Shown one piece after another: positions 1-5,014 of a stretch of DNA of 6,548 nucleotides. The position numbers and the translations under genes were made by a program. The stretch comes from Pseudomonadota bacterium (GTDB taxonomy: Bacteria; Pseudomonadota; Alphaproteobacteria; Rhizobiales; Xanthobacteraceae), in NCBI GenBank assembly GCA_021823875.1, contig JAKAMD010000203.1, positions 1 to 6,548 of the forward strand. Direction: 5' to 3'. How positions within the stretch are numbered: position 1 is the first letter of the stretch; the number at the start of each line of letters is the position of its first letter. Under the pieces are notes generated by a model that had not been told where the DNA came from, did no database searches, and was given only the letters and a program-made list of their open reading frames with translations.

Positions 1-375
1 GGTGATTTCACCGCGATAGAGATAGCCGGCGGCGATCACGCCTGCCGCCCAGATGGCGGCGGCGATGGATGCCAGCACATAAGGCGTGCGGCTCGGGCGG
101 TGACGCAGCGTCTGCAGGATCTGGCCTATGGCGGCGCGATCGTCATTGGCCGGGCGCAGCGGCCCTTCATGGCCGCTCCAGGTCTCGGGCGGCGTCTTGT
201 CCTCGAACAGGTCGGCGGGGGGCGGCGGCGGTGCGCTGGAGCGGCTGGCCGTAAAGTCGCTGCTGACGGCGGGCGTGTCGGAAGGTTTCCGGTCGGAGTC
301 TTGCACCCGGAGCGCTTGCTCGATCGCGTTCAGGGCTTCTTCGGTCGGATCCTTGATCTTCGGATTATTCGCCAT
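1..375 (-). CDS. Partial membrane protein of unknown function (N-terminal 125 residues)
   Basis: This minus-strand frame is open from its start to the left edge, so only the N-terminus is visible and the stop lies outside the window. The protein begins MANNPKIKDPTEEALNAIEQ. It has a short acidic, probably helical segment (about residues 9-26), then a low-complexity Ser/Pro-rich stretch with five consecutive prolines (49-53). A basic patch (HRPSR, 92-96) leads directly into a hydrophobic segment (about 99-120, ending GYLY) that should be one membrane helix. The basic residues before the helix suggest that the N-terminus is cytoplasmic. Another in-frame ATG lies three codons upstream (384); neither start has a well-spaced ribosome site (GAGG at 387-390), and I prefer 375 by its start residues. 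I recall similar conserved hypothetical proteins in Bradyrhizobium-type genomes, with long C-terminal regions, but cannot assign a function. Confidence 0.75.
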   Translation of the reverse strand, partial: MANNPKIKDPTEEALNAIEQALRVQDSDRKPSDTPAVSSDFTASRSSAPPPPPADLFEDKTPPETWSGHEGPLRPANDDRAAIGQILQTLRHRPSRTPYVLASIAAAIWAAGVIAAGYLYRGEIT

Positions 376-565
376 TGCGGTCATCGCCTCGTTATGAACG
401 CCGTACTGTTGCCGCGACCCGGGGCCTTGGCCGCGGGCCGCGCCAGGAGCGCGGGAGAACTGGCATTTTCGCGGTACGCCGTCACCTTCGCACCGCGGGA
501 GACTGCATCCTACCGGCTTGGCAATGCCAAAGAAACCCGATCCGGAACTGAGTTCTTAATCATCG

Positions 566-582
566 TTAACTGATTAGTAACC
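566..582 (+). promoter_or_regulatory. Candidate CtrA box, TTAA-N7-GTAACC
   Basis: TTAA at 566-569 is followed after seven bases by GTAACC (577-582). The CtrA consensus of alphaproteobacteria is TTAA-N7-TTAA, often extended by CC, so this has one mismatch. It lies about 190 bp upstream of the start of the minus-strand membrane protein. A single short motif can occur by chance; the support is its AT-rich setting between divergent genes. Confidence 0.25.
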
Positions 583-593
583 ATGTTCCCGCC

Positions 594-657
594 GGCCGGA
601 AAAAACCGGTGTGAACGGCCGGATTCACGGCCGAAATTGGGGCCGAGATGCGGCCGG
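594..657 (+). repeat. Phased GGCCG elements in the intergenic region
   Basis: GGCCG occurs at 594, 617, 629, 641 and 652, with a related CCGG at 606. Steps are therefore about 12, 11, 12, 12 and 11 bases. Three copies are followed by A-rich or AT-rich tails (GGAAAAAA, GGATTC, GAAATT). The spacing is near one DNA turn, as in arrays of operator half-sites, but GGCCG is a common word in this GC-rich DNA. Confidence 0.3.
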
Positions 658-680
658 CAGGGTGCTTTCACGTGTATGGC

Positions 681-697
681 TTACCCGGCCATTAACC
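681..697 (+). promoter_or_regulatory. Candidate CtrA box, TTAC-N7-TTAACC
   Basis: TTAC (681-684), seven bases, then TTAACC (692-697) matches the CtrA consensus TTAA-N7-TTAA at seven of eight core positions and carries the favoured CC extension. It lies about 90 bp upstream of the Hpt start, a sensible place for a regulator of that gene. CtrA itself is controlled by a phosphorelay, so a link to an Hpt gene would be logical, but that is inference. Confidence 0.3.
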
Positions 698-788
698 ACG
701 ACCGCGCACGGCGCGGGCCTGTTTACCCGGCATTGGCGGAGCCGCGGGCACAATCCCCCCACAAAAACAAGCTTGCGGGGGAGGCACC

Positions 789-1190
789 ATGGCGCAGGCG
801 GCATTCAAGACCTTTGATACCCATCCTGAGACCGCTGACGCCGCGGCCGGCGCGGTGGCGGCCATCGACCGCGACCATCTCGCGCGCATGACTTTCGGCG
901 AGCCGAGCCTGGAGCGCGAGTTGCTCACGCTGTTCGACCGCCAGACCGAACTGCTGCTGGGGCGCATGCGCCAGGCGGAGCCGCCGGTGGCGGCGACGCT
1001 CGCGCATACGCTGAAGGGCTCGGCCCGTGGCATCGGCGCCTGGGGCGTGTCGCGGGCGGCGGAATTGTGTGAGCAGGCGGCGGGCGACGACGGCTCGCCG
1101 GCCGAGCGCAGCCTGGCGCTCGCGGAACTCGATGCGGCGATCGCCGAGGCGCGGGCGGAAATCGCCGGGATGCTCGGGATTTCCCACTAG
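789..1190 (+). CDS. Stand-alone Hpt (histidine phosphotransfer) domain protein
   Basis: This 133-residue protein would pass phosphate from a histidine kinase's receiver domain to a response regulator in the cytoplasm. The hallmark is the Hpt helix motif HTLKGSARGIGA with the phospho-accepting histidine at residue 73 (codon 1005-1007), followed by the conserved Lys76 and Gly77. Before it are the helices expected of the four-helix bundle (about 39-63); after it comes an Ala/Glu-rich helical C-terminus (about 86-128). The first 25 residues are Ala-rich and probably not part of the fold. No kinase or receiver domain is fused. The start is supported by a strong GGGGGAGG ribosome site four bases upstream. 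No kinase or response regulator lies nearby, so its partners cannot be named. It is not obviously ChpT, which is larger and has a kinase-like fold. Confidence 0.88.
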   Translation: MAQAAFKTFDTHPETADAAAGAVAAIDRDHLARMTFGEPSLERELLTLFDRQTELLLGRMRQAEPPVAATLAHTLKGSARGIGAWGVSRAAELCEQAAGDDGSPAERSLALAELDAAIAEARAEIAGMLGISH

Positions 1191-1246
1191 GCCGGGGCGG
1201 TTCGGAGAAGGGTGGCGTCCCCGACGGAATGACGATATAGGGAGCG

Positions 1247-1262
1247 CGGAACGCCAGTTCCG
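1247..1262 (+). repeat. Perfect dyad CGGAAC-N4-GTTCCG before the ferredoxin gene
   Basis: CGGAAC (1247-1252) and GTTCCG (1257-1262) are exact inverted repeats around the four bases GCCA. The element lies 30 bp upstream of the ferredoxin start, between it and the Hpt gene. It could be an operator or a small hairpin in the leader. The core GAAC-N4-GTTC resembles the LexA box of Gram-positive bacteria, but alphaproteobacterial LexA uses GTTC-N7-GTTC, so LexA is unlikely. Confidence 0.35.
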
Positions 1263-1292
1263 GCACTTATCCTCCCATTATTTGTCATTCGC

Positions 1293-1613
1293 ATGCCCAA
1301 GATCACCTTCATCGATTCCGACGGTACCGCGCGCACCGTCGAAGGCGAGATCGGCTCCACCGTCATGGAGACCGCGATCCGTAACAGCATTCCCGGCATC
1401 GAGGCCGAATGCGGCGGCGCCTGCGCCTGTGCGACCTGCCATGTCTATGTCGACCAGGCCTGGCGCGAGCAGACCGGCGAGCCCTCGCCGATGGAAGAAG
1501 ACATGCTCGACTTCGGCTACGACGTGCGGCCGACCTCGCGGCTGTCCTGCCAGATCAAGGTGAGCGAGGCGCTCGACGGGTTGGTGGTGCGCACGCCGGA
1601 GAAGCAGGCGTAA
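1293..1613 (+). CDS. [2Fe-2S] ferredoxin, adrenodoxin/ISC type
   Basis: This 106-residue cytoplasmic electron carrier holds one [2Fe-2S] cluster. The ligands are Cys40, Cys46 and Cys49 in CGGACACATCH, and Cys86 in RLSCQIKV, giving the C-x5-C-x2-C...C pattern of vertebrate-type ferredoxins (adrenodoxin, bacterial Fdx, FdVI, and the putidaredoxin class). Cys44 is an extra cysteine within the loop. The N-terminal beta strand (PKITFID) and the acidic helix with MEEDMLDFG (67-75), which binds redox partners in this family, are present. Length is normal. Known roles of relatives are iron-sulfur cluster assembly or electron supply to cytochromes P450; no isc/hsc or P450 gene is adjacent, so the role here is open. 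No clear Shine-Dalgarno precedes the ATG, but the protein start fits the family. The stop lies 14 bp from that of the convergent outer-membrane gene. Confidence 0.93.
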   Translation: MPKITFIDSDGTARTVEGEIGSTVMETAIRNSIPGIEAECGGACACATCHVYVDQAWREQTGEPSPMEEDMLDFGYDVRPTSRLSCQIKVSEALDGLVVRTPEKQA

Positions 1614-1627
1614 GCCGCCGCTCCGTC

Positions 1628-3028
1628 TCAATTGAAGCGATAGTTCAGGCCGCCCCGCAGGATGTGCGTGCTGAACTTGACGCTCTCCGTCACGGTGGTG
1701 CCGCCGAAAAAGGGCTCCGTGAAATCGTCGCGGCTGCCGAAATCGACATAGAGATAGTCGAGCTTGGCGCTCCAGCGGTTGTCGATTTTCGCTTCGATGC
1801 CGGCACCCACGGTCCAGCCAATCCGCGTGGCGGTGCCGGAGCCGGTGAGCGGCGACTGCAAATCACCTTCCGAACTCTTCAGTGAGCCGACGGCGAGGCC
1901 GCCCGTCACATAGGGCAGCAGGCGGTCCCAGGTGAAGCCGATGCGACCGCGCGCGGTGCCGAGCCAACGCAGTTTGGCGCTGCAATCACCCACGGGACTG
2001 AAGATGCCGCAGGCCGCCAGCGCGTCCGCGTTGCCGCTGGTTCCGCCCTTGATCGAGGCATAGTCGAAATCGCCTTCCAGGCCGTAGACAATACGCTCGC
2101 GCTGCCAGTTGTAACCGAGGGTGCCGCCGATGACGTTGCCGCCGACATCGTAGCGTCCGCGGTCATACACGCTGTCGGATTGCGAGACCTGCCCGGCGCC
2201 GCCGCCGGAATTGAAGCCGATATAAAGCCCGTCCCAATTCCACGGACCGGCGCTCGGTCCCGGATTGGGCGGCAGGAACGGCAGGAGCCCGGGGCCCGGG
2301 TCGAATCTGTAATTGAGGCCGGCGCGCACGATGTGGACGTGCATGCGCACCGACTGGTCGACCTGAGCGCCGCCGCCGAACTGGTCGACAAAGGCCAGTC
2401 CGTTACGCAGATCGGCATAAAGATATTCGACCTTCGCGCTCCAGTGCGGAGCGATCATGGCTTCGACGCCGCCGCCCGCGGTCCAGCCATAATGAAATTC
2501 GGCGCCCGATCCGTTTGCGCCGTTGGCGGGCGTGTCGCCTTCCTTGCCGTGCACGTAGCCCCAGGCCATGCCGCCGGCCACGAAAGGCAGCCAGCGGCCG
2601 AAGACATAGCCGAGCCGCAGCCGGCTGGTGCCGAAAGCCTGCAGCGTGGCTTCGCAATGCGACGGAGAACCGCCGCAGGGACCGCCGAAACCACTGGCGC
2701 CATCGGTCGACCCGTGGATATGGCTCCAGGCGGCGTCGCTCTCAAATCCGATGACCGTATGGCCGACCTGCCAATTGTTGCCCCAGGTCACACCGGCGAG
2801 CGCGCCCGACACATTATACGAACCGCTGTCGAACGGCGAGCCGTCGGTTTGGCCGGCATGGCCCCAGCCGCCGCCCACCTGCACGCCGACATAAGATCCC
2901 GTCCAGTCAACCGTTTGCGCCGCCGGCGGGGCTTTGGTCACGAGCTTGGACAGATCGGCGGATTGCGCCGCAGTTCCAATACCTGCGCTGGCCAGACCCA
3001 ACGCCAGACACGCCACGAATTTTTTCAT
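1628..3028 (-). CDS. Outer-membrane protein with two tandem beta-barrel (Omp25/31-type) repeats
   Basis: The 466-residue protein has a classical Sec signal peptide (MKK, hydrophobic 4-20, likely cleavage after AQSA, residue 24), so it should be exported to the outer membrane. It contains two copies of a barrel module of about 200 residues. Module 1 (about 41-243) runs from DWTGSYVGVQVGGGWG to VRAGLNYRF; module 2 (about 264-466) runs from NWDGLYIGFNSGGGAG to LRGGLNYRFN. Matching blocks lie about 223 residues apart, including GWTAGGGVEA/GWTVGAGIEA and WSAKVEYLYADL/WSAKLDYLYVDF. Each module has a cysteine pair (118/125 and 340/349), perhaps a disulfide in a surface loop. A Pro/Gly-rich linker (244-263) joins them. 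Family members commonly have one module of 200-300 residues. The chain ends in Asn after the usual final Phe. AGGGAC before the ATG serves as ribosome site. Function beyond envelope structure or surface exposure is unknown. Confidence 0.88.
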   Translation of the reverse strand: MKKFVACLALGLASAGIGTAAQSADLSKLVTKAPPAAQTVDWTGSYVGVQVGGGWGHAGQTDGSPFDSGSYNVSGALAGVTWGNNWQVGHTVIGFESDAAWSHIHGSTDGASGFGGPCGGSPSHCEATLQAFGTSRLRLGYVFGRWLPFVAGGMAWGYVHGKEGDTPANGANGSGAEFHYGWTAGGGVEAMIAPHWSAKVEYLYADLRNGLAFVDQFGGGAQVDQSVRMHVHIVRAGLNYRFDPGPGLLPFLPPNPGPSAGPWNWDGLYIGFNSGGGAGQVSQSDSVYDRGRYDVGGNVIGGTLGYNWQRERIVYGLEGDFDYASIKGGTSGNADALAACGIFSPVGDCSAKLRWLGTARGRIGFTWDRLLPYVTGGLAVGSLKSSEGDLQSPLTGSGTATRIGWTVGAGIEAKIDNRWSAKLDYLYVDFGSRDDFTEPFFGGTTVTESVKFSTHILRGGLNYRFN

Positions 3029-3089
3029 CGGTCCCTGCCGCAGATAACGCCACCGGCTTTGAGCTCGGTTTTTTAATACAGATTAACTT

Positions 3090-3836
3090 TTAGGGCTTCA
3101 TTCCCGCCGGAGCAACTTGCGACGAGGTGAGCCCCATCTCGTCGAGCGACTTACGCACAAGGCCGGATGCCTTCGCCTCCTCGATGAACTCCCCGGCATA
3201 GGCCAGTGCCGCCGGCTTGCCCTTGGGCACGCAGACCGCGGTCGAGGAATTCAGGAACGCGTCGTCGAGAATGCGCGAGCCGGCGATCTTGCCGAGCAGG
3301 CCGGACAGCGACTCGCGCGACAGCGCGATCGCCTGGATCTTGTTCGCCTTCATGGCGGCGACCGCGGCATCGACACCGGCAAAATCGATGTGCGTGGCTT
3401 TCGGCGTCGCCTTCCTGGCGGCGCGGAAAGTGGCGGTGTTGGCGACGCCGCCGATGACAACGCCGTCGGCGTCGGCGTCTTTCACCGCAGCGATCGTGGA
3501 GCCGGGCGCCACCAGGAAGGTGCTCTGCAACAGGTGATAGGCATTGCCGAAATCGACGAACTTCTTGCGCTCGTCGTCGACCGGCAGGAAGGCGACATCC
3601 CATTTGTTGTCGGCGGCCGAGTTCTGGATTTCGCCCGAGCTCTTGTGTGCGATGATCTCGGCCGGCACGCCGAGCTTGTTGGCGAGCGTGGTGCCGAGCG
3701 TGACCGCGACGCCGCGATAGTGATCGCCGTCCTGGATCGCGAACTGCGCGGAGGGCGAGGGCGCTACCGCGATGGCGACGCGCAGCTTTCCGGTCGGCGC
3801 GAGTTGCTGCATGACGGCGGCGTCGGCTTGGGCCAT
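3090..3836 (-). CDS. Family-3 solute-binding-like protein without signal peptide
   Basis: The 248 residues match the fold of amino-acid ABC-transporter binding proteins (SBP_bac_3). LAPTGKLRVAI (12-22) is the typical first strand, and KWDVAFLPVDDERKKFVDFGNAYHLLQSTFLV (78-109) corresponds to the ligand-contact block in which Arg90 probably equals the carboxylate-binding arginine. GVANTATF (130-137) opens the second lobe, and MKANKIQAIALSRES (162-176) is the second ligand block. There the aspartate that holds the amino group in many relatives is not evident, so the ligand may not be a standard amino acid. The most unusual point is the absence of a signal peptide: the start has a good AGAGGA site seven bases upstream, and the frame before it shows no better start. 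No permease or ATPase gene is adjacent. It may be a cytoplasmic sensor or an orphan binding protein. Confidence 0.82.
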   Translation of the reverse strand: MAQADAAVMQQLAPTGKLRVAIAVAPSPSAQFAIQDGDHYRGVAVTLGTTLANKLGVPAEIIAHKSSGEIQNSAADNKWDVAFLPVDDERKKFVDFGNAYHLLQSTFLVAPGSTIAAVKDADADGVVIGGVANTATFRAARKATPKATHIDFAGVDAAVAAMKANKIQAIALSRESLSGLLGKIAGSRILDDAFLNSSTAVCVPKGKPAALAYAGEFIEEAKASGLVRKSLDEMGLTSSQVAPAGMKP

Positions 3837-3910
3837 CGGGATTTCCTCTGCGAGACATATGAATAGGCAAGCAGTCGGCGCCTGCTGCGGTGGCCACTTT
3901 GGCGTGCGGC

Positions 3911-3938
3911 ACGCGGCCCCGCAAGCGGGGGGCCGCGT
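3911..3938 (-). terminator. Strong GC hairpin directly after the metallopeptidase stop
   Basis: ACGCGGCCCC (3911-3920) and GGGGCCGCGT (3929-3938) are perfect 10-bp inverted repeats with an 8-base loop. An alternative inner fold CCCCG-CAAG-CGGGG is also possible. The stem abuts the TGA stop at 3939-3941 of the minus-strand metallopeptidase gene. No run of T follows on the minus strand, so it is not a classical intrinsic terminator. It may pause transcription, act with Rho, or protect the 3' end of the transcript. Confidence 0.5.
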
Positions 3939-4928
3939 TCAGGCGCGCGCCGAGCCTGGCCACCAACGGCGCCAGCGCCGCCGGCGCGCCGCGCGCGCCT
4001 TCGGCGCCACCTCGGCACGCATGAACGCGCAGCGCGCCTGCAATTCGGCGTGGCGCGTGCTGGCCAGGCGCTTGGGCACCTTGCGCATGGTCTTCTCCAC
4101 CCGCCGCCACAGGATCACGCTGTGTACCGGTGCGGCCAAAGCGGTCTCGCGCGCCAGCGCCTCGTCATAGCCGAACAGCCGCTCGCCGAGGTCGGCCCAG
4201 GCTTCGTTGGCCATCGCGCCAAACCGCAGCGTGGTGATGGGCGGGAGCGGCAACGGCGGCAGTCTCTCGATTTTGTTGGCGCGGTGGAAGCGCAAGACCG
4301 CCCATTCGTGTTTGAAGCCGAGCAGATGCATCCATTCGTGCAGCAGCACGGTGCCGAGCAGGGGACCGAGCGCGCGATCGGGCAGATAGAGCACCACCAG
4401 ACGGAGATTGGTAGAGGCTCCCAGTTGGAAGACGTCGTCGCGGCCGATCTGCTTGCGCGACCAGGGATCGAGGAACGAGGGAATGTCGCTCAATTGCAGC
4501 CGCAGCACGAGACGCGGATCGGGCAACTCGCGCAACAGTGCGAGCGCTTCCGTTACGTCGATGCGATCGTAGTCCGGCATGGCGACGGGGATTTCGATCA
4601 GCGTCTTGCACCCTGCGACATGAAAGATGTGGATGAGGCCCGGCTGGTGCACGGCGGCCTCGCGCACATAGGACTTCAGGTTGCGGTAGCCCCTGGCGTC
4701 CTCAGGCGGAGCGAAATTCACGATCTCGCGGCATTCGACCCGCGAGAACCCCTCCGGCAGAAAAGGCGGCAGTGCGGTCTTGCTGCGGCGGCCGATCTTG
4801 CCGCCGGCCCGCGCCCAGTTGCGCCGCCAGAAAGCGATGGCCGACAGCGCGAGGAGGACGACGAGGAAGATGAGCTTGGGCGCCCAGTTGAGGGTCTCCA
4901 GAACGTCGCGCTCGGGGGGCGCGGTCAT
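3939..4928 (-). CDS. Membrane-anchored putative metzincin zinc metallopeptidase
   Basis: The 329-residue protein has one predicted membrane helix near the N-terminus (about 17-34) followed by basic residues (WRRNWARAGGKIGRR), which suggests a cytoplasmic main domain. The central feature is HEWMHLLGFKH at 197-207, an exact HExxHxxGxxH metzincin signature: His197, His201 and His207 would bind zinc and Glu198 would be the base. A methionine in FGAMANEAWADLG (Met239), 32 residues on, could be the Met-turn that defines the clan; Glu242 of NEAWAD is an alternative zinc ligand of gluzincin type. The C-terminus is very basic (RRRRWRRWW, 315-323). I cannot place it in a named peptidase family. The gene is divergent from the VWA gene, with 86 bp between starts. 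The start has only a weak ribosome site (AGCGG). The substrate is unknown. Confidence 0.78.
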   Translation of the reverse strand: MTAPPERDVLETLNWAPKLIFLVVLLALSAIAFWRRNWARAGGKIGRRSKTALPPFLPEGFSRVECREIVNFAPPEDARGYRNLKSYVREAAVHQPGLIHIFHVAGCKTLIEIPVAMPDYDRIDVTEALALLRELPDPRLVLRLQLSDIPSFLDPWSRKQIGRDDVFQLGASTNLRLVVLYLPDRALGPLLGTVLLHEWMHLLGFKHEWAVLRFHRANKIERLPPLPLPPITTLRFGAMANEAWADLGERLFGYDEALARETALAAPVHSVILWRRVEKTMRKVPKRLASTRHAELQARCAFMRAEVAPKARAARRRRWRRWWPGSARA

Positions 4929-4978
4929 GGCCGCTAGAAATAGCCCGCCGGCTGTGGACCCGCCACTGGCATGACGGC

Positions 4979-5007
4979 TTGACGGTTTGGGCGGCGGGGC
5001 GGAATCT
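4979..5007 (+). promoter_or_regulatory. Candidate promoter giving a leaderless VWA transcript
   Basis: TTGACG (4979-4984) matches five of six bases of the -35 consensus. At 17 bases spacing is GAATCT (5002-5007), a poor -10 match. Transcription would start about seven bases later, at or next to the ATG at 5015. No usable Shine-Dalgarno lies before that ATG, which fits leaderless translation, known to be common in alphaproteobacteria. The weak -10 keeps confidence low. Confidence 0.3.
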
Positions 5008-5014
5008 GGCCCCC

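Larger units (their letters stand above)
376..788. other. Divergent intergenic region, 413 bp, no gene seen
   Basis: This stretch separates the minus-strand membrane protein from the plus-strand Hpt gene, so it should hold promoters for both. Short open frames cross it, but none has a recognisable protein or a good ribosome site. It holds a relatively AT-rich island (about 548-585) with several TTAA/TAACC words, a run of GGCCG elements at 11-12 bp steps (594-657), and two CtrA-box-like motifs. A near direct repeat, TTACCCGGC(C)ATT, occurs at 681 and 722. I found no convincing sigma-70 pair and no RNA gene. Confidence 0.6.

Noticed and set aside
583..891. Small plus-strand open frames between the first two genes
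   Set aside because: They overlap the Hpt gene or lack a ribosome site, and their products are basic low-complexity sequence.
1248..1261. SOS (LexA) box in the dyad before the ferredoxin gene
   Set aside because: GAAC-N4-GTTC is the Gram-positive form; alphaproteobacterial LexA recognises GTTC-N7-GTTC, and no SOS gene follows.
3008..3028. Lipoprotein signal at Cys7 of the outer-membrane protein
   Set aside because: The cysteine is too close to the N-terminus for a lipobox, and a good signal peptidase I site follows at residue 24.
2180..3076. Long plus-strand open frame (298 codons) opposite the outer-membrane gene
   Set aside because: It is antisense to a gene with a clear signal peptide and repeats, its product resembles no known fold, and GC-rich DNA often leaves such frames open.
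3073..3087. TTAA-N6-TTAAC near the outer-membrane gene start (also at 556-570) as CtrA boxes
   Set aside because: The spacer is six rather than seven bases; AT-rich intergenic sequence gives such words easily.
3117..3866. Plus-strand open frame (249 codons) opposite the binding-protein gene
   Set aside because: It mirrors the coding frame of a supported gene; no motif or ribosome site speaks for it.
3151..4110. Long minus-strand open frame (319 codons) across the binding-protein and metallopeptidase genes
   Set aside because: Its product is Arg/Ala/Gly-rich low complexity and overlaps two genes with recognisable motifs in other frames.
4050..4937. Plus-strand open frame (295 codons) opposite the metallopeptidase gene
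   Set aside because: It is antisense to the HExxHxxGxxH-bearing frame and its product has no recognisable domain.
4933..4944. GCTA-GAAA-TAGC small hairpin in the divergent promoter
   Set aside because: A 4-bp stem is too short to claim a function; on the metallopeptidase transcript the loop would be UUUC, not a GNRA tetraloop.
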